Part shown: positions 52,840-64,000 of the stretch, piece by piece
How the letters are laid out: every line of letters begins with the position of its first letter
Position numbering within the stretch: position 1 is the stretch's first letter
Source of the DNA: Dasyornis broadbenti
Taxonomy: Eukaryota > Chordata > Aves > Passeriformes > Dasyornithidae
Length of the DNA stretch: 64,000 bases
Reading direction: 5' to 3'
Assembly: GCA_013397935.1 (NCBI GenBank)
Contig: VZRN01000753.1
Location: 1,222,446-1,286,445, forward strand
Notes under the pieces: model-generated
What the model saw: only the letters and a program-made list of their open reading frames with translations
Databases searched by the model: none
Told to the model about the DNA's origin: nothing
Made by a program: the position numbers and the translations under genes

Positions 52840-53110
52840 GTTAGATGTCATTTGCATGAATAGTCAAACAGTGTTTTAATTCTGTTCCATCAATGTTTTC
52901 AAGCCAAGTCTCCCTTTGGCACACAGCAGCGATACAGTTGTTTGGTTACTCAGCTATTGTTAGAAGAGGCTTAGGTTAAATTCTGGAAGTTAATGAGAGA
53001 GCGGTGTGCACCAATTTGGATTATGCTTTATGAACTAATTAAATGCTTATTTACATGCTGTGTTTACTGTCCTCTATACACAATAGTTTTTGTTTAATGC
53101 TCATTTCATG
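52840..53110. promoter_or_regulatory. Candidate non-coding element: octamer and homeodomain-type motifs
   Basis: An exact ATTTGCAT octamer lies at 52850-52857. AT-rich sequence from about 52985 to 53065 holds AATTAA, TAAT and TTAATG cores. The stretch is not an open gene and not a recognised repeat. An enhancer role is speculative and rests on motif content. Confidence 0.18.
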
Positions 53111-53188
53111 TACAGGTAATTTACAGCTTATTTCAACCTCATATCCTTGATGTGAGTGCTCTCTTCCCACCACACAAAGAGGGAGGCA

Positions 53189-53226
53189 AATTAATATCCC
53201 TGCCTCTCTTGGCAGGGATATTAATT
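53189..53226. repeat. Perfect 16-bp inverted repeat with 6-base spacer
   Basis: The left arm AATTAATATCCCTGCC (53189-53204) is the exact reverse complement of the right arm GGCAGGGATATTAATT (53211-53226). The spacer is TCTCTT. In RNA or single-stranded DNA this would fold into a strong short hairpin with a GC-rich base near the loop. It lies 1.7 kb upstream of the 84-bp exon. It is too short for a typical microRNA precursor, and no longer terminal-repeat element was recognised around it. Confidence 0.9.
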
Positions 53227-54913
53227 ACACAAGGCTCTTTTTCCTGGGTGAAAGAATTTTTGTAAAGCAAAATGTGTTTATGTCTTACCTCTTTACAATC
53301 TGTGTTCAGCAATGGTCTTCACAGGAAAAATAAGAGAGTTTTTAAAATTTCAGAATATAAAGCCAGTCTTCTGAAGTCCTATTTAAACACACAAAGAGAT
53401 GATCTGATTTCTGGAGGGGTTGTTTACAAAGCAGATCTGAACATAATCAGCTCCTTCTACACCGCAATGAAAACAGCAGCCCCTGATGCCGCTCATAGCC
53501 AAGGGCTCCTCATCCACCATCTTAATCCAAGGATACGCTTGCTCATCAACCAGGAATGATCCTGAATCCCAGGCATCCCCCAGAAGGTTTCCCAGGTGCC
53601 CTGGAGGGTGTGAGCCTCCTCCTGGAGCTGCTTCAGCAGGACACTCAGGTCTGTTGAAAACTTGGATGCCTACCAGGCGTAAAATAAGGCTCTTCTGTCA
53701 AAAAATAATGATGAAACAAATTAAAATTCACTTTAAAATGTCAGTGGGGATTGCTTAGCAAAACCTACACTGAGGTATTTAATTTTAATGATTTTTGAAG
53801 AGATAAAATATGGGCCATTAAAACTGGGGCTGATTGAAGTAGCAGGACATTATTTACCATGTTTCAAATGAAAGGTTCCCTGAAAGTTATTTATTAGCTT
53901 GAAGTAATGAATCTAGTTTGCACGAATAAATGAAATCTAGGTCCAGCCAGCAAAACAGTTCAGTTTGGTGCAACCTTTACCAGGGAAAGGAGGCTTTAGG
54001 AAAGGAACTTGCCTTGCAGGGATCTCATCTGCCTCTTCTAATTTGTAAAGCTAAACTCCTGCCATTTGGCCAAGTCTCTTGCAGTCTTCATCACTGAATT
54101 CTTAAATCAGCCTTTTTAATAGTTAATATTTACCCAGCTTGCTTGTAGCAGTGTTTCCTAAGTAGTCATTATTCATCCACATTTCATTCTCTACTCTAAA
54201 TATTTACAGTTTTCTTTTCAGTGTTCCTGGGGTGATTTCCCCATGTGCGTGTTCAGTTATGTAGCTCTGGTATTTAAAAAAAAATGAATACAATTTTAAT
54301 TTGCTGGCATTTTGTAGCTTTTGTTCTGCTTCCGAAGTTTAACACTGATGAGTTTTGACACACAATAAAGCCAGCCCATGTGCCTGACCAGCTCTTTGGG
54401 GGAGGCACATCCTCTTGGCAGAGTGTGTTGCGATGGCTTCCAGATGGAAGAGTTAAAGGGTTCAGCTGAGCTGATCCGGTGAATGGCTCCTGGCTCCCAG
54501 GAGAGGGGTCCTGTCTCTCTGCTCACTCATCCCCTTCCCTGTGCGCAGTCCTGCTCAGCAGAGATATTTAGGATTTTGCCTGGATTGCCATGCTCCAGAC
54601 TTCAGTGGGCACACATGGGTCAGCTCAGCTCCATCATGTGGGTTCACCACGATACCTCCAAGCCCAGTTACGCTGGCACTTATATACCTGTTGACCTGAA
54701 GTCTCTGATTATATACTTATTTTGAATTATTCCCTAAATTATGACCTGTTGGGAGGCTGCAATAGAGTTTGGAAAAAAACCCCATTCCCTCTCTCATCAG
54801 TGGAATTTTTCATGTTTTAAATATGATCACTAAGTGGCATCTGGCCTAGTGACAGAGCATAAAATGTACTGGCTGTATCACTGCCTTCATAGTTACCATT
54901 GTTAAAGTGCTGA

Positions 54914-55021
<108 letters not shown>

Positions 55022-57921
55022 TAATTCAAATGGAAGATATCAATATCTACAGACTTCATTCTTTTATGAACAATGTAGTTACTGGTGACATTGTATTTTA
55101 ATTCACATATATTATCCTTACCAGGCTATGAATATAAAGAACTTTCATGTTTATATATATCTGTTTATTATTTGAACTTTACATTTCAAATAGTTTCCAT
55201 TTCTTCTGGGTTTTCCCTGTGTCATTTGAAGTTACTTCTTAGCTTTGGCAGTCTGTCTTTTCAGATTTGTTTGGAATAGTCCATGAAACATAGAGAACAT
55301 TTTGGTTCCTAAGGAAAACACAACGTGTTCTGGTAGAACTGTACATAAGTAACAGTAAACACAAGGTCAGCTCTGCAAGATGCTGAGGGCTACAGCCTCT
55401 TTCTAAGAACTCATTTGTACTTGTGCTTATCATCAGTGGAACTACACATGCACTTAAAGTTAAATGGGAGTCCTGTGGAATAGGGGCCAGAAGGCAAGAA
55501 CTCTGCAGATCAAATCTGTAATTAAGAATATCAAGTGTTCTTTCTCTCAGTTTCTGTGGAAGGGGTTGCTCCACAGGCAAAACTTGGGTAAGGAGGAACA
55601 AAACGTTAAATGGGTTTCAAAAGTATCGATCTGTTCAGTACCTGTGTCCTGTTATTGCCAAGTCAACATCAGATTCCATGGAAACAGGAATAGGGCATTT
55701 CGAGCGTGTTGGTAACTGCTTTGGTTAAGGACATGTGATTTTAGGGCTCTCCGATGTGGCATCGTGCCCAGCTGCTCAGAGCAGAGTGTTAAAGTCTAAT
55801 GCACCCTCCTGTGACTGGATCTGCTGCCATTTGCATGTTCATGTAGTAAACCTGGATTCTAGCTGTCCGTTCATGGAAGTTGCTGGAATGCTATCAGCAG
55901 AAAGCCAGTGCAGATGGTGTCAGTGGGGAAGATCCACTGGCATTCACCAGTTTACCCTGCTCGATATCAGCTGAGAATTTTCCTCCCTGGTGCAAATGAG
56001 GGAGCTCTGAGGTTTGGTCTGGACTCTGCTGGAGACTGATTCACCTGGATGTGGTTTAAATCGTTCTATTAGAGCTTCCCCATCTGAGAAATAAACACAC
56101 CATTTCTGCTTTCCCTGAAGTGATGATGATGATGTAGTTACGCATTTTGGATAAGCTGAATCAGACGTATGTCTTAAAACAAAAGGTTTAAAAGGTCATA
56201 TTTGCCATTTTGTGACTGAAAGTTCATGGAGTGTGTAGTTAACACTGAATTACAAAATAGTTGAAATATCCTTGTGATTGCTGTAATGGCAAAAAATTTG
56301 ATTGCGGATTTTTTGCAGACTAATAAATCTCATACAAATCTGATGTCACAATAGTGGTGGAAACCAGCAGAATCAGTACATAAGCTAGTCACTTCTTTGT
56401 AGTCCTTAGATCCTGGGTATTTCATAATTTTTATGTGTGTCCATATTTAGCCATATAGATCTACACCGGTCTGAGCTCTGGTAACTTCTGCCAGTTTTCT
56501 GATTGTAGACAGTGGCTCCAGCAGTCATCATTCCATCTTAAAGATCTCCATTTTCTTGTGAAGAGCAAAGCCTGGTCCATTTATCATTTGAAAGTTATCT
56601 GTTTCATATTCTTTAGAAAAGAGAGTTGGAGTGCAGGACAGAAGCCATCATATTTTGTTGAGTCTTTGGCCTCATCACAAAAGCAGCATTTGCAGGTCTA
56701 TGTGGTCTGCTTGTGGATATTCTGCTTCTGGGTTCTACATCCATAATCTGCAGTGGACAGCGCTTTAGCTTCTGAGTTGTCCTTCCGGTTTCAGTGGAAT
56801 AATGCTACTATCACAAGCTTGCCCCAAAGACAATTTTCTCTTGCATTTTCGTATCTGATTCTTGTTTACATGAAAGACAATCTATGGCTTTCTGAAAAAT
56901 ACTAAAATGTACATATGAAAGATATAATTTCAGAGCTCCTCTACTTTATAGCGTAGGGACCTGCATGCCATGGCTGTATAAGAATACATCTTTTTCTGTT
57001 CATGTTTTTAAAGCTCCTGATCAGAGGATTAGTACCAGGGAGTAGAAGGTGAATTTTTCTTTAGAGGTTTGGGACAATTTAGCAGTGGAAAAACAGAGAG
57101 AAGCAGCATATAGTTCTTACTTTCTGAACCCATTCTGGGGAATTAAACTAAAGTTTTGGATACTTTACTATCCCCCACACCAGAACTAACAGTTTTTAGG
57201 AATATATGTATTCAAAATACATAATAAAAAGAAGAACATGTGTGCAAGTTAAACCAGTGTATGAATGAAGCAGCCTGATTGGCTTCACAACATGAAAATG
57301 TTATTCCAGTCTTGTTTGAGTAAGCATCTTTTTTGAAAGCATGGAGCTGATATCTTCAGATTCATTTGCTTCACTGCAGGCAATTTATATATATTATCAA
57401 GGGTGCCATTTAAATAATCATAATAATTACATTATGGTTCTGTAATTGATGAAGTATGTACCATCAATGTCAGGTTTATGACAGCACTCTCAGCTATTGC
57501 CAATTCTCCACCCCAAGCAGCCTTCTACTGTATTGTGGGCTTTCTTAGAGGATTATATTATTTTATACAATATGTCATCTGTTGATAAGAATAATATGGA
57601 CAATACTTGAGTTGCATAGCAACCAACCTTTCACTGGTTCTTGCTTGAAGGTACTCCACTCCTTCAAATGTACTTATTTTTTAATATTCTCAAGCGCAGG
57701 CAACTCTACATTCAGAAGTTTCAGTGATTTCAGGAATAGCATCAATTGCCCTGGTAAGATGAAAAAACTTAAGATATTCCTTGGTGATCACATGCTGAAA
57801 TTACTCCAGGGATGAATTCAAAAGATCTGACATGGTTTTAGTGAATTAGCTCTTTGTGTCAGTTACCACTTCAGGACTTTGAGGCGGTGGCAGGTTCAGC
57901 CCTGCCAAGAGCAGCAGGCTT

Positions 57922-57982
57922 GGGCTCTGGCTGGGTGAGGAGTTTGGGGAGCAGGCAGAGTGTGGCTGGGCTGGGGCTGGGG
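57922..57982 (+). other. G-rich tract, potential G-quadruplex
   Basis: G runs of three or four bases lie at 57922-57924, 57933-57935, 57946-57949, 57968-57970, 57973-57976 and 57979-57982. The last three are separated only by CT. With one upstream run they could form a quadruplex with one long loop on the plus strand, which is the sense strand of the host transcript. Confidence 0.45.
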
Positions 57983-58599
57983 TAGGTTTGCAAACTTTGC
58001 AGAAGCTGCCAGCCCTTTTCTGACTCCCCACTTTTCTCTTAGTACTTCCAACAAATGATGTACCAGAGACCAATGTGAAGGCTTCAACTGTGCCTTGCTG
58101 CTGCCCACTCATTTATCAATTCCATCATTAGGATAGAAAAATGTGTTCTGCAAAGGCTGCTCCATAATCTGTGTTGGCTTCAGAAGCCACAATGCATTTC
58201 TCTGCATTTTCTTGACATTGACTTCCAAAGTCGTAGGCTTTTTTGATGTGATGAGATACTGCAAATAAGTAAACAGGGTACATGCAGTGCATTTTTCTTC
58301 AAATGGGAAAAAGATGAGCTGGCTCGCTTCTGCCTTTTTGACTTCAGTAGTAGGAAGATTGGTTCCAAATTTTGGCAACTGCGGATACATTTGAGATTAA
58401 TATAATTCAATGTTTGTGCGAATTATTCCACTTAGACCTATTTTGGTTGTAACAGCTCTGTAATCCAGCTAGCTCTAGAATACTCAGGGAAATAAGTAAA
58501 GCAACCACGAGCACCAAGTGCAGAGGAGGTTGCAAGAGATGAGCTGAGCGTGCATTTAAAAACCCTGACTGGTTATTCTAAAATTTGTTTGGAAACATT

Positions 58600-58795
58600 T
58601 AAATACTGAGCACTGCATAAAATCCTCTCATCACCTCTTTGAGGTGAATGAATAAAGATTATTATTCCCATTTTACAGCTAAAAAAACAAAGATGTTAAG
58701 TGTTATTTTCCAAGGCCACACGGAAGGCCACTGGCAGGCTGGGGATAAGACCTCATAAATTCCTGGCTCCAGCCCCACGCTCTGTCCATTGACAA
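58600..58795 (+). mobile_element. MIR-type SINE (ancient tRNA-derived)
   Basis: Several MIR landmarks occur in order: CATAAAATCCTCTCATCACC, then TTTGAGGTGAATG, then ATTATTATTCCCATTTTACAG (the highly conserved core), AAACAAAGATGTTAAGTG, CCAAGGCCACACGGAAGG, CTGGCAGGCTGGGGATAAGA, and a TGGCTCCAGCCCCACGCTCT-like end. Orientation is plus. MIR elements are old amniote repeats and are much rarer in bird genomes than in mammals, where most copies are recognised. Boundaries are approximate. Confidence 0.75.
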
Positions 58796-59794
58796 TGGTG
58801 ACTCTGTGCAGATGAGCTGCCCTTGCACAGCGCAGAGGAAAGCACATTGGCTGGGATGGATGTAATTAATACAGTGATTAATGAAAAAGCACTTGGAAAG
58901 AATTTCACAGGAACTGCAGGGGTTTCAATAAATGCAGCCACCTGAGGATTTGTGAGGGTTATTTCTTGGGAAATGTGAATGTGGCAGTGCAGGACATCCC
59001 TGAGCTCTCCTTTGGCGCTATGCACAGCCTGAGTGACCTGTACTCAGCCTGGAGCAGGCTGGGATGGGCTGAGGGTGCTGAGTCTGCTCCGCAGCATCTG
59101 GAAATGCAACCAGCAGGGAGAGAAAACCCACGTAAGCTGTAAACCAGTGTTGGCCCCAGAACAAGTGTTTGGACTCTGACCATGTGTTAACTTGGTCAGA
59201 GTGAAACAGGAACCTGACTGCCAATGCAGAGAGGCTTTCAAACAGCTTAGAGGAGGGAAGAAAACCCAAATGACTTTGAGGTGGCAGTTCAGGAAGAAAA
59301 TACTGTGAGGTAGATGCCTGCAATCTCATAGGACAGGACTGTTCAACTGAGAGGGATTTTGCAATTGTGTATGTCTGAGAGAAGGCAATAGCAGAGCTCC
59401 TGCTGCCTTCATTTGGGACAAGACTTTACCTTCGATCTTTTCATAAAATGATGCTGTCTTTATCTCTGCCATCTGACCTTTTCGTGTCTGTGCTTGATGC
59501 AAGCAGGGGAGAAATTCTTGGTTCAACCAGGATGGAAAGTGCTGGCTCAGTCTGAGTCAGGTTCTTCTCTCTGTTTCCCAGAGGGCAGCCTTGGAAGCAT
59601 AAATCAGGTTTATCCCTGAAATCTGGTGTTTGTCCTTACGATTTTGCTGTTGACCCTGCTTTTTCCCTGGAGGGAAAGGGATGAGCACCTCCACTTATCT
59701 CTGCTTCTCCCAGGAAAGTGCAAAGGCTCTGGCTGAGAGCACCTGTGCCTGGCAGTGCAAGGAGGTTGTTGGCTGCACATTAGGGACATGGAAC

Positions 59795-60125
59795 ATCTTT
59801 GCTTGGAATGGACCTCTGCACATCATCTAGTCCAAATGCCCTGCTCAAAGCAAGGTCACCTGGAGCAGGTTGTGCAGGACCTTGTCCAGCTGGGTTTTGA
59901 ATATTCCCAGAGACTCAATAACCTCTCTGGACAACCCTTCCCAATGTTTGGCCACTCTTACAGTAAAATTATAGCAACATTTCTAAAACCTTTTTTTCCT
60001 TGCCCATTGCCTCTTCTCCTTTCTCTGGATACCACTGGGAAGACTCTGTCTCAGACATCTTTATTCTCTGCCCCTTCCCAACTATCCATTGAGAGTTTCC
60101 TGAGCCTCCCTCAGCCTCTCTTTAT
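59795..60125 (-). mobile_element. CR1 LINE fragment, minus strand
   Basis: Read on the plus strand this is the reverse complement of CR1. Recognisable blocks are TGGAATGGACCTCTGCACATC, ATCTAGTCCAAATGCCCTGC, CAAGGTCACCTGGAGCAGG, AGGACCTTGTCCAGCTGGG, CAATAACCTCTCTGGACAAC, CCATTGCCTCTTCTCCTTTC and a final CCTCCCTCAGCCTCTCTT. The element lies opposite to the host gene and lacks the extreme 3' tail as well as its 5' part. It has no coding capacity. Confidence 0.85.
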
Positions 60126-61504
60126 ATTAGGTCATGAATGTGAGTTGAGTATCTTATTTTTCCACTGTAATTGGTAGATGCAGAAGATCTGAAAGAATCC
60201 GTGGGAATCAAGCCCTGGTCTTACAAATTAGTCTGAAGATAGAGTTGTTGACCCCAGCATTTGGCCATATCCAGTAACCAGTTCTGCACAGGCTGCAAGG
60301 CCAGAATCTACATATTATCTAGCATTTTGGCAGCTGTTCATATTTTTGCACTGTTTTCATATATTTAGAGCGGGGATAAAGAGAAGAGAAATTGCCCCTC
60401 CTGTTTTTTGTCTGGGTGAATTGTTGAATTCCCTTATTTATATATTAGATTCAGAGCCTGTAATTTCCCAGTGTATTTTGTTGGGACCTTGAAGAATTTG
60501 GAGCTGCCTGATAGCATAAACAGTGCTTTGTATTCCTGATCTGCTTACATTTATACAGAATTAGAGACTGAAAAATGTTTACAAACTGCTGCCATAGGAA
60601 AGCTTTATAAATCCTTCGAATGCAAAACGACAGTTTGCTGAATGAGCTATTTTTGTTAGTTTGGTTACCATGGACATTCAAGAATTGTATTTATTTTTCT
60701 TTGGCTTGTCTTGTTCAGGATCAGAGAAGAATATAGATGATCTAATCCAATATCTAGTGAACAATAGAAGTGCCAAGTAGAAGCAATGTAAACAGTGTGT
60801 TTTGCGGAGACTTTACACATTCAGGAAGGGAAATTCATGTTAAATTGTTTCCTGAATGTGTGCGCTGCTGTGGTCCAACTTTTGCTACCATAGTTTGAAG
60901 CCTGTCATGTTAAGAATATTTCTGCTCCTCCTGGAGCTACTGAAGAGCTGCAAAACCTTCTCCGTTGGTACTCTTGGAGCACCACCTAATGGATGAGTTG
61001 GGAAAGGTCCCAAGCTTCTGACCAGCCTAAATTTCTTATGTTCTTATCATCAACTACCTGCTCATCATCACTTTTGCAAAGTTGTACCCAGTGGTGCCAA
61101 ATAGCAGATAAATAAAACGGTTGTTTAAGGGGAGCTGCCATTCTGTGTGTGATACCAGTGTGTCTTTCACATGAGCTGGCACCTTGAACGTTCTTGAAGT
61201 GTTTAGGTAGAATATAGACTAAATTTGCAATTTTCTTCTAAGATAACTTTGAAATTGTTAAAGAAAAGAAAACATTCATATTTCTTCCTTGAACCACACT
61301 CTCCACAAGTATTTGAAGGGCTTTCCAGTCAGCTTCAGGAATGACTTTTTCTTCGGTGTGTTCATGTGAAAGAACTGAACATCACACTGATAACTTCCCA
61401 AAGGATCAGACAGTATCGAAGAAGGTTCAGAGACCTCTCTAATGGCTTTCAACCATTTCTTATTGCCCTGGTTTGCTTCTTTGTCTGAATTCAGTTGTCT
61501 TCTA

Positions 61505-61583
61505 TTTTTGTTTAGGGTTTTTTTGGGTTTTGGGGTTTTTTTTTGTTTTGTTTTTTTGTTTTTTTGTTTTTGTTTTTTTTTTT
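61505..61583. repeat. T/G-rich low-complexity tract
   Basis: About 79 bases are almost purely T with scattered G groups (GGG, GGGG). On the minus strand it reads as an A-rich, lysine-coding open frame, which is an artefact of composition. It may be a decayed poly(A) tail of a minus-strand retroposon. Confidence 0.85.
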
Positions 61584-64000
61584 CTGCTTCCATCTAAGAA
61601 GGAAGAGAGTGGAGAAGAAATGAAGGCAGAATCAAAAAAAAAAGGGAAGAAATATGTACAGCATTGGTAGATATTGAGTTTCCCAGAGAAAAAGCCTCAG
61701 CTAGTTCTGTAGGCAGACTGTCCTCGTCACCCTCTGTGGTGTCCCCTTGCCTGGGGGATGTTTTCCCAGCTGAGTCCTTTCCACTTCTTGGCCAACATCT
61801 CCATCTGTTTCCATCAGCAGTTCACAGATTTTTTTGCTTTTCTTGCTGTGAGAAGGAAAGTTTCTCTTTCCATTGGCAGTTTTCCTGCTGATCAGCTGAG
61901 TAATGCTCTCCACAGGCCTGCTGTCCTGCTTGGAAAGAGGTCCTTCCCAGCCAGGTCTGAGCTCCCAGCCAGCTGCAGGACCTGCATGTTCCTGGCAGTG
62001 TGGGCACTTTGCTGGCCAAGAGTAACACCTACACCTCTTCTTCATGTGCTGCCTGCTGGCCCCCAAACTTTCCCTGTTTGCAGTGTGACAAAGAGGGATT
62101 TTACCTTGCCGTCCTTATTACTGTACACAGCTCATCTCTTTTCCTCTTTCTCATTTGCTTTGTCCATTTAATAAAGGGATTATTAAAGGGTTGGGCTCTC
62201 CTGTGTCTGATGAAATCTCACATTGGCTTCCAAAAGAAAATATTATTGTTATCTGATATCTCTACAAGAGTAATTTTTGCACAACATCCTTCTAAAATAT
62301 ATGACATCTGCCCTGTCTACTAACAAGCGCTGCCTGGTTGCGTGATTTCCTAAGCTCCTTTCTTTCAGGACAGCAGAATTTATCTGTAAAGGCAAGGCAG
62401 CTGGAAAAGTGGATAAAATTCTATATAAAGGTGTGCCTGGCTTAGAAAATCTTTGATCCGAAGACCAGTGGAGCCTTGGAGGTTCTTTGGAAGGAAACGC
62501 TACCTCTAATTCCCTTCCATGGCCACACCATTGCCTACTGTGAGGAGAGGACCGTGGTGTTCGTGGTTCTTCAGTCTCAGCGGTGCAGTTGCACAGCACA
62601 GTGAGTTTGAGTCACTGTCCGACTGACGGTTCCCTGGCCATGCAATATTTGCTGTTAGCACCGCTGAAGCCTTTCTGAGTTGAAAGTCTTTGACAAATTC
62701 AAAAAGTGGGAGTTCAGGTGAAAATTTGCTAGGAATCAAGAGGGTTTCTTTTTTCAGGCTGCTGCATTAGCGTGAGGAAAGACAAGGGATTAGTGACCAG
62801 ATGATTTGGGTACTCAGTGGAGTTGGAGTACTCAGCAGGCAGACTGAGTTATTCCTCTCACTCTTTGAAGTCCTCCTCACTGACAGGACCTCATAGCACA
62901 TGGACACTCAAAACAATTGACTTCCTACTGGCTGTCTTGTTTCCCAACTTAAAGAGCAGTAAGGCTCAGTTTTATGATGTTAAAATGGTATCATTGGCAA
63001 AGAAGTTGGGTCAGCTGAAACATGTTTTATAGGACTTGTGTGTTCTCAGCTTCCCCTCTTATGCCAAAGAGGGGTTTTCTCCATTCTCCCCGTTGTGTTG
63101 GATGCAAGAACCCCGCAGTGCTCCACATTAACTGGTTGGTCCAACTTCATTTGCTTGAAGACAAACTCTAAAATCAGTGTTTGATAAGTAAGCATTGAGA
63201 TTCTCTTGGACTGAGCCTGTGGTTGTGCTCTGGGAATGGACCTCAGTATCCAGTGAAGCAGCTGTTGTCTCACAGCAGATGCCATGCAGTGCCTGAGCCA
63301 CGGGAGTTGCTGGTTTGCTGTGCCAGACTGGACCGGCCTCTGGCAGACTCGGTGTTAATCAGAGGAGTGCTGCAACCTGCTCTCTTAGTTCATTCAGAGA
63401 GAAATCTTTTGCTTTTGTGATGGACTCCACTGACAAGGGCTTGGTTTAGCAGGCAGGGAAGAGATGACATATGACAGAGGGGAAGCTATAAAGCCGTGGT
63501 TATTAGGAAATCACTGATGTTTTGTTTTTTATGCTTTTTGCTGATCATGCAAATTCAGGATTTCTTTGCAAATAATTGGATACCCTTAAACAAAGCATGT
63601 GTTGATAGAGTGTATGTTTTCATTGTTTTCTGATCAATGTGTCTTATATGATGCGATTTTCATTTGGTAGAACATACACAAGGAGGTCATTATGAAATAA
63701 AGAACTATTAGCAAGCAGTTCACAACTGGAGGTTTCTCAACTTCCTTTTACAGCATTCTTTGCTTTTCAGTCTTGCAGTCATATTTTTTACTGAGATCCT
63801 TGAAAGAAGTGGTCTCTTTTGTGCACTTTTGGAGAAACAAGAAGAGTGGCGATGATGTAGACAGGTTTTGCGTTTGTTTGCTTGTTTGTTTCTGTTTTAC
63901 CATTGATGGATATTATTAAAGACCTTCAGCAATAGCAAACCCTGTTTAACTGGCTAGGACTTTTGCTTGAAGAGCCAGGATTTTGCCCTGTATTAGTGAC

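Noticed and set aside
53189..53226. The 16-bp inverted repeat as a microRNA precursor
   Set aside because: The stem is only 16 bp with a 6-base loop, shorter than a typical precursor hairpin, and flanking bases do not extend the pairing.
61276..61593. Lysine-rich 105-codon minus-strand open frame
   Set aside because: It is created by the T/G-rich tract at 61505-61583 read in reverse and is low-complexity.

Overview
This window looks like vertebrate nuclear DNA, most probably from a bird. It is AT-rich and CpG-poor, with hardly any coding sequence. It carries several copies of the CR1 LINE, including copies with the avian-type 3' end (an imperfect ATTCTATGATTCTGTG tail), and one old MIR-type SINE. 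The species cannot be named from this sequence alone. I see nothing bacterial, plasmid-like or phage-like: no operons, CRISPR array, rRNA or convincing tRNA.

The only protein-coding sequence I can support is two consecutive internal exons of one plus-strand gene, at 43766-43968 (203 bp) and 54926-55009 (84 bp). Joined in frame, they encode the end of the propeptide, a polybasic furin-type site, and the first part of the metalloprotease domain of a procollagen N-propeptidase of the ADAMTS2/3/14 clade. The residues fit ADAMTS2 best. The zinc site (HExxHxxGxxH) and all later domains, as well as the signal peptide and most of the propeptide, lie outside the window. Only 287 of 64,000 bases are coding.

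Layout: 1-43765 is the 3' part of a very long upstream intron, with a 46-base assembly gap at 18715-18760. The first exon follows, then a complete 10,957-bp intron, the second exon, and about 9 kb of the next intron. The introns hold CR1 copies at 30883-31058 (+), 37141-37347 (+), 47610-48136 (+, internally deleted) and 59795-60125 (-). They also hold a decayed LINE reverse-transcriptase fragment near 27147-27275, a MIR at 58600-58795, and T/G-rich simple repeats.

I did not find a new multi-gene system. The items most worth a second look are small non-coding structures: a perfect 16-bp inverted repeat at 53189-53226; a 16-bp palindrome centred on TAATTA at 28842-28857, inside a homeodomain/octamer-motif-rich stretch; a dense GATA-motif cluster with two symmetric elements at 10499-10568; and the internally deleted CR1. 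These are candidates for intronic regulatory elements or structural hotspots and need conservation or chromatin data to confirm.
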